Assembly: GCF_020921035.1 (NCBI RefSeq)
Contig: NC_063157.1
Coordinates: 23,081,015-23,145,014, forward strand
Direction of reading: 5' to 3'
DNA from: Rhodamnia argentea
Taxonomy: Eukaryota > Streptophyta > Magnoliopsida > Myrtales > Myrtaceae
DNA: 64,000 nucleotides
Both the position numbers and the translations under genes were made by a program. Below, in pieces: positions 1 through 10,374 of this stretch. Under the pieces are notes generated by a model. That model saw only the letters and a program-made list of their open reading frames with translations, was not told the DNA's origin and searched no databases. Position 1 is the stretch's first letter, and every line of letters begins with the position of its first letter.

Positions 1-36
1 ATATTTTGCTCGATAGGGATAACTGCTGGTTTACAT

Positions 37-244
37 CCCGATAAACCCGCCTATGATATAATCTCCAGTATAAATTTTCGTTGGCTAAGAGAAATTCCCA
101 AATTCGAACGGGCAATTTCTATACCAAGGAAGTACTTGGGTGGTCCAAGATCCTTGATATGAAAGGTGGAATGAAGATATTCCTTCAAACCTTTTATAGC
201 CGGATCATCATTTCCATAATAAGGATGTCATCCACATAGATTAT

Positions 245-287
<43 letters not shown>

Positions 288-876
288 TACCTTTTTTCCA
301 TGTGAACAATGCGTAGTCATGCTTAGATTGCATGAATCCCGCTTTGGTAAGAGATACGGTGAATTTTGCATACCCTTGTCTCAAAGCTTGCTTGAGCCCA
401 TATAAGGATTTGCGGAGACGACATGCTCTAGACTCCCCCTGTCTCCGTAATCCGTCGGGAATCTCCATGTAAATTTCCTCATCAAGATCATCATGAAGAA
501 AGGCATTGTGAACATCCATTTGGTGTAGCTGCCAATCACGAAGAGCAGCATTAGATAAAAAAGAGCGAACTGTAACATCCTTGGCTACCGGGGAGAAGGT
601 TTCATGATAATCGAATCCTTCTTTTCGAGTGAAACCTTTGGCTACGAGGCGTGCCTTGTATCGCTCAATAGAGCCATCAGCCCAAGACTTAATCTTGTAT
701 ACCCATTTGCATCCAATGGGTTTGCGATGTTGTGGTAGAGGTACCATCTCCCAAGTCTGGTTTTCAACCAAAGCCTTTATTTCTTCTTCCATGGCCTTAC
801 GCCGGCGAGGGTCACGAACGACATCATGATATGAACTGGGTTCACGTTCTTCTGACATGCTGCTGACGCAACACAT
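37..876 (-). pseudogene. Copia reverse transcriptase, broken
   Basis: The N-terminal RT half is clear: IGCKWVYKIK, ARLVAKGF, HQMDVHNAFLHDDLDEE and LYGLKQA are Copia RT signatures. An (AT)18 tract at 248-283 replaces the residues just before the catalytic YVDD, which is readable at about 229-240 in another frame. A further shift follows immediately, after which the palm/thumb region continues in frame to a TAG near 36. Enzymes of this family copy element RNA into DNA; this copy is inactive as written. Confidence 0.88.
248..283. repeat. (AT)18 microsatellite inside RT
   Basis: Eighteen AT units lie within the Copia RT coding strand, a few codons upstream of the YVDD motif. On the coding strand they read as alternating Tyr-Ile. 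Confidence 0.97.
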
Positions 877-1239
877 ATGCTCGGGAGATAATTTCTCAAA
901 AGATACGTAAGAAGAAATAGGATATTCAATACCTCGTGTATGTGAAGAATTACACTCGAATCCTTAGTCCGGGTAGGAGGTCGGATCATACGACACGATC
1001 GTCGCGGTGGAATATCTGCATTCATAGGAGAGCTTTCGGACGTCGAATGAGCCGATCCATCCCGATTGAGTTCTCCCTCGGATGATGAGAGAATTTCCTC
1101 TGCTGGTGAAATGGTAGCGTTAATCGGATTGGAAGAATGAACATCGGTTGAAGCGATCGTAGTGTCAACGGATGCACGTATCGGTAGGGCCATTTGATAT
1201 AAAACTGGTGACACCGATGCTTCATCACATAAGAAACTG

Positions 1240-3012
1240 CTACTTTGTGAGAACGATGTTGTTTTGTCTGTTGATGACTCCATTTCCTTGGAAAGGAAAA
1301 ACTTCTTTGTGGAAGACAACATCTCTGGCGACAAAAAATTCTCTCGAAGACGGATCATATAAACGGTATCCCTTTTGTAGAGTGGGATACCCCATAAAAA
1401 TGCAAGGACGAGCTCGTGGTTCCAATTTATCTCGTGGACCAACAATTCCAGCATAGCATAGACAACCAAAAACCTTAAGGTGACAGTTATCGGGTTTCTT
1501 TCCATAAAGCATCTCGAAGGGACTTCTACCGCCGAGAACTCGAGTAGGCATGTGATTAATTAAATAAGTAGCTGTGATCACATAATCGCCCCAGAAGGTC
1601 TTAGGAATAGATGCTTGAAATTTCGGGGCTCGGGCCACTTCGAGAATATGACGAAGTTTTCTTTCGACGACACCGTTTTGTTGAGGGGTGTAAGTACATG
1701 AGCTCTCCTGTAAAATTCCAAGAGAGGAGAAAAGCTTCTCACAATTATGATTAAAGAACTCTCTTCCATTATCCGTTCGAATTTTTTGAACAAATTTTTT
1801 AAATTGATTATGAGATGTTGAAAGAAAGAATTTTAATTTAGAGAATACTTGGCCCTTGGATTGCAAAAGAAATACCCACGTTGCTCGAGAAAAATCATCT
1901 ACAATAGTGAGGAAAAATTTTGCCCCATCACGATTTGGAGTGTGATATGGACCCCAAACATCAATATGCATAAGAGCAAGAATGTACGTGCTATGAGTAT
2001 CTTTGGTAGGAAAAGGGATTCTGGATTGTTTTGCTAGAGGGCAACCTTTGCACTGGGGATATGGATGAGAAGCACTATGTCCGAGACATTGATGAAGATT
2101 TGAAATTTTATTATTAGCATTACATAGTGACTGCTTTACGAAAGGAATATAAGAGATAACAGATTCTTTGGAGAAATCATCCCAAAAATATAGTCCCTCG
2201 GAAACTCTACCCAAGCCCATCGGTTTCCCAGTCGAAAGGTCTTGAAAAACACATTTATTAGGTGTGAATAAAACATGACATGAATTATCCTCACAGGCTC
2301 TAGAGATAGACATGAGGTTGAATGTGAATTGTGGAACATATAAGACATTTCGGAGTGTTATATGGGGACTGATTTCAACTGTTCCAACTTTGGTGACAGA
2401 GGTGTTAGTCCCGCTCGGGAGGCGCACAAATGTGGACGAGTCATGTTTATCATAGACCATAGAATAAAGGCTATCATCGCAAATGATGTGATCACTAGCT
2501 CCCGAGTCAATAATCCATGCACTACTTGTAATCGAATTCATCAGGCTGTAGGAAATACCTGAAAAACTAGCTCCTTTGTTGTCTACCTCCATCATTTTAA
2601 GAGCCCTCATCAATTGCTGATACTGCTCATAAGATATTGGCTGATTAATTCCAGCAACTTGATTTGCTGTTGATTCTTTGGCCCCTTTTTCCTTGCCACC
2701 CGGTTTTCCACGTAATTTCCAGCAATTTTCCACCGTATGGTGTGGACGCCCGCTAAAAACACAAAATAATTTTCCCTTATTTTTGGCATTACTACCTCCT
2801 ATCCACGTGGCAACTCCCGAGCCGTTAGATGGGACCGACTGTTGTGCTAACGTGGTACTACGGGAACCGTCCGATTCAACTAAAGATAAAAGGAAGCTAT
2901 CTCCACCGTCCGCTCGCTTCTGATATTCGCGAGCCTCCAAGCCTTCGTTTCCTCTCCTAGGGTTTGCGCCGTGGAAACCCAAGGTGCTCCTTCTCTCTCC
3001 TCCACTCTGCAC
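1240..3012 (-). pseudogene. Copia gag C-terminus, protease and integrase
   Basis: This 590-codon open stretch keeps most pol motifs. The gag zinc knuckle is damaged: the expected second Cys of CX2CX4HX4C is Ser (CVFSGRPHHTVENC). The aspartic protease motif IIDSGASDHI is intact. The GAG-pre-integrase His region follows, then the integrase core with HIDVWGP, IRTDNGREF and QQNGVVERK, so all three D,D,E residues are present. It ends just downstream of the integrase core because of a frameshift near 1250; the continuation is readable in another frame at about 777-1245. The catalytic residues here are better kept than in the second Copia element, yet the element as a whole is non-coding. Confidence 0.9.
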
Positions 3013-3102
3013 GTTTTCGCTTGGGCCCCTTCGTCACGAGTTTGCCCGAGCTCCAAGGACGATACCTTCGCCTCTCCCTTTGTGCTCTGAGGTAGCAGAT
3101 CT

Positions 3103-4191
3103 CTAGCTTTCCTCTTGGATTGCTAGTTGGTATATACGGCCGAGCGACGGAGGTGGCTCCATCGCGAGGATCTGCGTTCGAAACGGTAAGTAATCCTCGT
3201 TAAGAATGAGAAGGAACTGGGTTGCCTTCTCCCGTTCTTTGATCTCTTTGTATTGCTTTAGAGTCGCCTCGGGTTCTTCGAGCTTTTCTTCAACCACTTC
3301 CAGCTCATTCCGGAGGGCCGAGAGCCCGTTGAATATATCTTTAATCGACGAGTTCCCTTGTTTTAATTCTGATAGCTGCTGTGTTATTGCAAACATTCTT
3401 GCCCGATCTAATTTGCCGTACATTTCCTTAATATTTTCCCACATTGTGTGAGAATCCTCCGTCGGAGGTAATCCGGTTGCTACCTACGGGTTTACGCAAT
3501 TCCCGATCCAGGGTTCGACGAGTTGATTACATTTGTTCCACAGCCGAGCTAAGCGCTCGTCTGTCGGCATTGGAATGGTTCCATCGAGGAAACCTTCCTT
3601 GTCTTTGGTGACGAGTGCGCGCCGAAAATCCTGTGTCCATGTTGAGTAATTCTCTGGACCGGTGAGTTGATATGAAATTAAACGGAGCTCTGGTCCATCC
3701 CCGGTTCACGTGTACGGGGGATCGCCCGGCTTTGGACGACCTGTGATGACCGAATAAGGGAACGAGGCATACCCGGGTAGAGGTGGCGGGTAGGGATTTC
3801 CTTCCAAGCCGAAGCTCCTTGGATCCGCCGAGTGACCCGAGAATTGTATTTCGGGCTGTGATGCCGGATAAGGATTTTGACTTGCATCCGTAGAAATCAG
3901 TTCTAAGGTTTGTCCAACAGTCCTAGCATTGGACTGTGCGTTTCTCCCGGACTGATTGTTATACATTGCAGCCCCTGGATAGATCAGCCGCGGCATTCCA
4001 TATGCCCATGGATGGTAGGCTCCCTGAACTGGTATCCACGGTATGGATTGTTGGAACCCAGAATGGGTATTCTGTGTAGGTTGAACACGCACCGATTCTT
4101 CCATCTGCGTATTTTGGGTAATCTGCTCCATGAGTGATGTATCCTCCAGGTTAGTCACTCCTGAATTTGGATTCTCTTCTGTTGTGGCCAT
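3103..4191 (-). pseudogene. Copia gag, broken
   Basis: The reading frame opens at ATG 4191 with about 160 residues rich in Pro, Gln and Tyr. It then loses frame just before the conserved gag segment at about 3460-3700, where a Leu-Thr-Gly-Pro-Glu-Asn-Tyr-Ser-Thr-Trp stretch is readable in another frame. A TAG near 3485 interrupts that segment. The 3103-3444 part carries the alpha-helical capsid-like region with a Met-Trp-Glu-Asn-Ile start and a run of Glu-rich helix (UBN2/retrotran_gag type). Gag normally forms the virus-like particle that packages element RNA; this copy cannot make it intact. Confidence 0.85.
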
Positions 4192-4358
4192 GGTATCGAT
4201 GGGTAGAATAAGGGTAGGGTTTATTCGGATGCTGATTCCTAGCCTGAGTTCTAATCACTGTTTTGCAAGATAGAGTTTTGCAGCTAACAGTTTGTAAAAC
4301 GGCAAGAATTGGTGACTTGAAAGAAGGTTTTGCGGAAGCGTAGGCTCTTGGATCGAAG

Positions 4359-4370
4359 GCTCTGATACCA
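4359..4370 (-). other. Primer binding site of first Copia element
   Basis: The minus strand reads TGGTATCAGAGC, complementary to the 3' end of plant initiator tRNA-Met, immediately next to the LTR end (ACA). It fixes the orientation and the inner LTR border. Confidence 0.9.
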
Positions 4371-4599
4371 TGTCACAAGCTAAAGAAGAAGAAGAATTCG
4401 GGGAATCCCATTTCTTGTGTATTCAGCTTAGAATAAATGTTACCTTTGTACGGCTATTTGTAATACAAAGTGTACATAGAAAAAGGAAAAAAATACAATA
4501 ATTTACGGTGAATAAAATCAATTTGCGATTGTGATTGTTTTCCCAATATTGCAATCAATTTGTAATTGATCACAATCTGCTCACGCATATCTGATAACA
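4371..4599 (-). mobile_element. 5' LTR of first Copia element (probable extent)
   Basis: The inner edge is set by the adjacent primer site. The sequence begins TGTCA on the plus strand and a matching outer edge ending TAACA occurs at 4599, giving about 229 bp with short imperfect inverted ends. The partner LTR is outside the window, so the outer border is a best guess. Confidence 0.6.
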
Positions 4600-5324
4600 T
4601 ATGGCTTAGCTCAAACAACTAATGAATGTATGATTCCGCATGCAATGTCCCCGGCATGGATGCCTCGTAATTTCCCCCCAGCAAAAAGTAGAGTTGCCAA
4701 ATGATTTGGGCCTCTTCTCCTTCTCCTCATCAGCCCCCATGTCCAGCTTCTCGTCAAGCTCTTCTGCTGAGCACGGAAAGGCACCAACCTCAGGCGGCTC
4801 TATGTTCATACTGTCAATTCTTGTCGTTAAAACATAATAAAATTGATTTTTTTGTTTTGGTTGACAAAGTAAATTCGGACATTTACTTTGGATTTTGAAC
4901 TTAAATGAAATTATGGCTTAACTCTTTTCTTCGCATGAAGTCGGCTAGCACGTCGAAGGACGGTCAAGTGCGAACTTGTCATTGGTTGGCTGAACAAGAA
5001 GATTGGTCAAAGAAAAGCAAAGACACTACCTCTCTCTATCTCCTCTAGAAGCCGCAAAGTTGGTGGAGAAGAAAAATCCAAGACGGTCTTCAAGCATTGA
5101 TACTTCGCGTGATAAATAAGGAAACTTCACCGACTTAGGAGTCGTCCGAATATGCTAAGCCTCGAACGATCTTTCCTCGCATGCAGAGAAAAGCTTCCCT
5201 TTGCTTTGTAAAAACGCACGATTGTATTCTTTGTTGCAGAGAAATTAAGCAGATTTAGAATCAGACTTAAAGTTGCGGTTTTTTTCGGGGAATTAGGCCC
5301 CTTTTTTTGTGGGTACTTTCATCC
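4600..5324. other. Spacer between two Copia elements, no gene recognised
   Basis: A short open stretch on the minus strand at 4606-4809 has plausible amino-acid composition (MNIEPPEVGAF, then an acidic Glu/Asp/Lys-rich part) but matches nothing I recognise and has no partner exon. The rest shows no feature. Confidence 0.4.
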
Positions 5325-5329
5325 TACTT

Positions 5330-5645
5330 TGTTAGATCTCGGAGGCGCAGCACTCTGATACCGAAAGGTTTGAAGAAGGAAATTTGGAAATAAAGTTTAT
5401 TCACTCATATTGAAAATGATTACAAAACACATCTATTTATAAGCTTAAGATATGACTCTACGTCTACTCTAGACACACGAATAGACACGTCTAGATTCAT
5501 AACATTCAATGCTATCTTGAAAGACTAGCAACAATAAATAGACATTATTTCCTAGGTAACAACTCCCTAGATTCTAAGTATCAAGATGAACTTGGGTTAC
5601 GAAGAGTCTCCTTGAGACCCGAAAAGTCTTTTGAGGTTTCCAACA
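5330..5645 (-). repeat. 3' LTR of second Copia element
   Basis: It is 316 bp, TGTTAG..CCAACA, 311 of 316 bases identical to the copy at 9746. The differences are at the fifth base, in the first 50 bases, and in an A/G and a T/C site near the middle. Confidence 0.96.
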
Positions 5646-5655
5646 ACCTCCCTTA
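5646..5655 (-). other. Polypurine tract
   Basis: On the element strand AAGGGAGGT directly abuts the 3' LTR start, as expected for the plus-strand DNA primer. Confidence 0.8.
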
Positions 5656-7389
5656 AACCGAGCTCATCTTGACCATGCCTATCATCCTCCCGAATTTAAG
5701 GAAGGAGTCTGTCTTCAATGGCTTCGTGAACATGTCAGCCACTTGGCCTTCCGACTTGCAATACTGTAGCACAATCTCCTCAAACTTCACTAGATCTCGA
5801 ATGAAGTGATACTTTATATCGATGTGCTTGCTTCTTCCATGAAAGACCGGATTCTTTGCAAGGGCTATGGCTGACTTATTATCACAATTAATCACCGTTG
5901 AATGCTCCCGCTTATGACGTAGCTCGGCGAGCATCGAACGTAGACAGATCGCTTGAGTTGCACAATAACCCGTTGCTATGTATTCTGCTTCTGCCTTGGA
6001 CAAAGCAACCACTTGTTGCTTCTTTGAGGACCAAGAAAAAATTCCATTTCCTAAAGAGAAAACATAACTGGAAGTATTTTTCCTTTCTCCAATATCGCCT
6101 CCCCAATCACTTGCCGTATATCCCACAAGCTGGAAATCATTAGAAGAATTGTAGAATATACCATCATCCATAGTACCTTTAATGTACCGAAGAATCCTTT
6201 TTGCCGCCTGCAAGTGTGATTGTCTAGGAGTCTCCATAAATCTGCTTATCATCCCAACACTATAAACAAGATCCGGCCGAGTGGAAGTCAAATATCGTAA
6301 ACTCCCAACTAACCTCTTGAAATAAGTGGGATCAACTTCGGAACCACTTCCGTCTTTTGTCAACTTCAATCTTTCCTCCATTGGAGTGCTAATTGGTTTA
6401 CAAGTAGCCATCTTGAAACGCTCAAGAATATCCTTGGCATACTTTTGTTGACAAACAAAGATACCATCCTCTGATTGTGTGACTTCAAGGCCAATAAAAT
6501 AGTACATGAGACCCATGTCCGCCATCTCGAACTCACGGGTCATGGCCTCCCCGAAGTTACAAATCATCTCTTGACAATCTCTAGTAAATATGAGATCATC
6601 GACATGTAAGCAAACAATGAGCAACTCACCATTCAAGCCAACCTTGACATATAAGGTATGCTCATATGGACAACGAATAAAGCCATGATGCATGAAATAA
6701 GAATCAATTCTGGTATACCAGGCTCATGGTGCTTATTTGAGGCCGTAGAGAGCTTTCTTCAATTTATAGACTAAGCCATCTTGACCTTCCTTGACATAGC
6801 CCTCTGGTTGATCCACATACACCTCTTCTTCAAGTACGCCATTGAGAAATGCGGACTTGACATCCATTTGGTGGATTTTCCAACGCCTTTGAGCTGCCAA
6901 AGCAAAAATCATGCGAATAGTATCCATTCTTGCAACCGGAGCAAATACCTCAAAATAGTCAATCCCGGGTTTCTGTTTGTAACCCTTGACTACAAGGCGA
7001 GCCTTCAACCGATCAACATCGCCATTAGGCTTATACTTGGTCTTATAGACCCATTTCACGCCGATGGACTTCTTGCCTTCTGGAAGAGACGTGAGTTCCC
7101 ACGTATCATTCTTCTCAATCGCATGTATCTCATCATCCATAACAGTAACCCAACCATCATCTTGGGAAGCCTCCTTGAAGTGTGTCGGATCACAATCTGC
7201 AAAGAGAGCAAAATTGATAATTTCTTCATCGGAGGGATCATCATCTTTCGACAAAGTACAATCCCTCAAACGAGCAGGTAACACTCGTTCTCGCCGTGGA
7301 CGTGAGGATGTTTCGACAAGATTGTCGACAGAATTTTCGACGTAATTCGACCGAGTCTCTGCTGTCGAATTAGGCTGCATCAAACCCAT
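5653..7389 (-). pseudogene. Copia reverse transcriptase and RNase H with two nonsense codons
   Basis: The 7389-6733 part carries [20 protein letters not shown] and [12 protein letters not shown] and stops in the middle of the conserved YGLK(Q)AP motif. The frame is unchanged into 6693-5653 after TAA and TGA codons, which replace codons for Gln and Arg in the family consensus. In the palm, YVDD reads HVDD, a change at a catalytic motif. RNase H shows SKAEAEYIA and CDNKSAIALAKNP, but the first acidic position of the usual TDSDW motif is Ala (TASDW). Together these make RT/RNase H inactive as written. Confidence 0.92.
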
Positions 7390-7482
7390 TGCTGGTTCGG
7401 ATTGACTATATGAATTAGGTTGAACCGACTCCTCCTCATCGAGGACAAAGTGAAATCGCCTCTTTTCTTCCGTGTTCCACGT

Positions 7483-9674
7483 CTATTCAGCTTCCTCATC
7501 GAAAGTGACATCTCGATCGATAACCACCTTCTTCGTTACGGGATTATACAACCGATAACCCTTTGTCTCATTATCAGAATCGAGAAAGATGCACTTCTCA
7601 CTCTTCTCATCAAGCTTCTTGCGAAGCTCATTTGGAACATGGGCATAAGCAATACACCCAAACACGCGAAGATGCTGAACCGAAGGGATTCGACCACTCC
7701 ACACCTCCGCCGGAGTCTTGAACTCAAGACCTTTCGTAGGACATCGATTCAACAAGTAAATAGCACAGGCAACCGCCTCCGCCCTGAAATGTTTAGGCAA
7801 ATTTTTGGAATGAAGCATGGTACGTACCATATCGACAATAGTGCGGTTTTTTCTTTTCGCTACTCCGTTATGTTGAGGAGTATACCGTGCTGTTAATTGA
7901 TGCTTAATGCCGCACCGCTTGAAGAAACCATCTCCAACCAAGTATTCTGTGCCACGATCGGTTCGAAGAATTCGAATTTTGTGCCCACTTTGTTTTTCTA
8001 CATAGGCTTTGAACTCCTTAAAAGCATTGATGGCATCTGATTTTTGCTTCAAGAAATAAACCCATGTTTTTCGACTAAAGTCATCGATAAAGGTAATAAA
8101 ATACCTGTACCCCCGATTCGACGACTCACCGAGCGGTCCACGGAGGTCGGAGTGCACTAGCTCTAACGACCTTGAAGCTCTCCATGATTTTCCCGAAGGG
8201 AAGCTTTCTCTGCACTTCTTCCCAATAACACATGGTTCACATATCTCCTTCGGAGAAGAAATTTCAGGTAGTCCATGTACCATCTTCTTTTGAGACAACA
8301 GCTTTAAGTTGTCGAAATTCACATGTTCGAACCGCTTGTGCCAAAGCCATGTCGAATCTTGCACCGAGGCACTAAAGCATGACGTAGCATAATTAATATA
8401 CAAAGGAAAAAGTCGATTTCGAGCCATTTTTACCTTTGCAATCAGCCCTCCTTTGCCATCATGAATCGTACAAAGTTCATCCTTAATGGTTATGTGATAG
8501 CCTCGCTCGGACAACTGTCCCATGCTTAGGAGATTTTCTCGAAGACCGGGAACATAATGGACGTTGGAAATGCTTTGAACCGACCCGTCTTTTGCCTTGA
8601 TTTTAATTGTCCCCTTTCCCATGATAGGAACTTTGGTATTATTTCCGAACCTCACCTCCGAACGAAAGGTGTCATCGAATTTCAAGAACAATTCCTTCTC
8701 GCCACACATGTAATTACCGCATCCGGTATCTAAGTACCAAACATTCTTCTGGTTCTCCACCGCAGAATTACACGTGAATAAAAGAGCATTATCTTGCTCA
8801 CCATCACCATCGACATGTCTATCGACAGATCTTGCTACGTTTGCATGAAACTTTTGACCGCTAGTCTTCCTCCTTCGACATTCGGATTTATAGTGCCCAT
8901 ATTTTTTACAATTAAAATACTGAATATGGGACTTATCTTTTCGTTGTTCGGCATACTTCTCGTGCCGCTTTGGATCTTTCTTTTGATTAGAAAGATTCTT
9001 CTTTTCACCGGGCAACACCAAGCGGCTTTGCAAAGCTTCCTCCACCGTCTTGGATTTCTCCTTGAGTCGCTGCTCGTGCATTTGTAGAGAGCCCACCAAC
9101 TCATCGACGGATAGGATGGAGAGATCACGTGACTCTTCGATGGAAGTCACAATATATTCGAACCGCAAAGTTAGAGTTCGAAGTATCTTTTCAACGATCT
9201 GTTGATCAACAATAGTCTCACCATTGGCCTTCATTTGATTGACAAGAGCCAAAGTCCGTGAGAAATAGTCGGAAATGGACTCCGACTTTTCCATCTGAAG
9301 GAGCTCGAATTGTCGATGAAGAGTCCGAAGCCGAACCTTCTGGACCTTCTCAACGCCTTTGTATATGTTGGTGAGAGTGTCCCAAGCTTCTTTTGCCGTC
9401 TTTGAATTCGCCACTTTTTCAAAAATTGACGAATCTATTGCTTGAAAGATGTAAAAGAGAGCCTTACGATCTTTCTTACGATTTTCTTTTTGCGTCCTCT
9501 GCTCCTCCATTGTCAAATCTGCTTGGCGCTTCGGCTCCACAAATCCTTCTTCTATAATCTCGGTCGGCTCCCGAAACCCGAATAGCACCTATGGATCTTC
9601 CAATGCTCAAAATTCTTCCCATCGAACCTTGGGATTTGAGGTTGGACCATCCCGGCACCACTCACGTAAGCCAT
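7483..9674 (-). pseudogene. Copia gag, protease and integrase
   Basis: Gag starts at ATG 9674 (MAYVSGAG..) and loses one frame near 9595; from 9588 the frame is open for 701 codons. Domains in order are the gag helical region, a damaged zinc knuckle (YFNCKKYGHYKSEC, first Cys replaced by Tyr), protease WYLDTGCGNYMCG, pre-integrase His region, and integrase with HSDLRGP, LRTDRGTEY and HNGVAKRKN. The catalytic Glu of the D,D,E triad is Lys here (codon AAA at 7855-7857), so integrase is dead. The frame ends at TAG 7483-7485, a position in frame with the RT part, so this is a nonsense mutation rather than a natural gene end. Confidence 0.93.
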
Positions 9675-9730
9675 CTCACTCGAGAGTAAATTTCATAAAA
9701 CTTAGCCAAACCGGCTAAACTCGCCAAACC

Positions 9731-9743
9731 GGCTCTGATACCA
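9731..9743 (-). other. Primer binding site of second Copia element
   Basis: TGGTATCAGAGCC on the minus strand, two bases inside the 5' LTR, complementary to initiator tRNA-Met. Confidence 0.92.
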
Positions 9744-9745
9744 AA

Positions 9746-10061
9746 TGTTGGATCTCGGAGGCGCAGCACTATGATACCGAAAGGTTTGAAGAATGAAATT
9801 TGGAAATAAAGTTTATTCACTCATATTGAAAATGATTACAAAACACATCTATTTATAAGCTTAAGATATGACTCTACGTCTACTCTAGACACACGAATAG
9901 ACACGTCTAGATTCATAACATTCAATGCTATCTTGAAAGACTAACAACAATAAATAGACATTATTTCTTAGGTAACAACTCCCTAGATTCTAAGTATCAA
10001 GATGAACTTGGGTTACGAAGAGTCTCCTTGAGACCCGAAAAGTCTTTTGAGGTTTCCAACA
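9746..10061 (-). repeat. 5' LTR of second Copia element
   Basis: It is 316 bp and near-identical to 5330-5645. It would carry the element promoter; no convincing TATA box position was assigned. Confidence 0.96.
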
Positions 10062-10374
10062 TGCTTATTTCAAAGATCAATTGAAGTGCCCCTTGTTGGC
10101 TATTAGCCATTTGTAACTGTGGTAGATACTAGATAGACAAAAGAATTGTTCATCAGATCGTTTAATTCATGAGCAAATGAACCAAAATTCCTATGTTTCC
10201 GTTGTCCAAACACCGGAAAGTTACCGGAAAGTTGGAAAACAATTTTTCAAAACAGTTTTTCTTCAAGCTAACGGACCCTAAGAAGTGAAATGGATTGTCG
10301 AATTCTCGCCGGTTTCATAAGATTACTCCAAAAAGTACGCCAGATCCTTGAATAACTGAGTTGCTTAGATCTTG
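10062..10374. other. 3' flank of DUF247 gene, nothing else seen
   Basis: AT-rich unique sequence between the Copia LTR and the DUF247 stop codon. It probably holds the 3' UTR; no distinct polyadenylation signal was assigned. Confidence 0.5.

Larger units (their letters stand above)
1..4370 (-). mobile_element. Ty1/Copia retrotransposon, internal region, truncated by window edge
   Basis: Reading leftward, the order is gag, protease, integrase, reverse transcriptase, which is the Copia order. The element starts next to a tRNA-Met primer site at 4359-4370 and runs off the left edge within RT, so RNase H and the 3' LTR are not visible. The frame is broken several times: a shift near 3700, a TAG near 3485, further shifts near 3050, 1250 and 900, an AT microsatellite at 248-283, a shift just after the YVDD motif, and a TAG near 36. 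It is therefore a decayed copy unable to encode a full polyprotein. Whether the missing 3' end lies just outside the window cannot be seen. Confidence 0.93.
5330..10061 (-). mobile_element. Complete Ty1/Copia LTR retrotransposon, coding-defective
   Basis: Two 316-bp direct LTRs (5330-5645 and 9746-10061) flank a minus-strand gag-pro-int-RT-RNaseH region. Both LTRs begin TGTT and end AACA. Flanking pentamers TACTT (5325-5329) and TGCTT (10062-10066) are an imperfect 5-bp target duplication. The LTRs differ at five positions (about 1.6%), implying a fairly recent insertion. The whole of pol lies in a single frame from 9588 to 5653 but is cut by TAG (7483-7485), TAA (6733-6735) and TGA (6724-6726); gag has a frameshift near 9595. 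All three nonsense codons can be explained by C-to-T or G-to-A changes. Confidence 0.96.

Noticed and set aside
4606..4809. 67-codon minus-strand frame with an acidic stretch
   Set aside because: Plausible composition, but no partner exon, no recognised family and no splice context.
6781..7281. 166-codon plus-strand frame
   Set aside because: Antisense shadow of the Copia reverse transcriptase.
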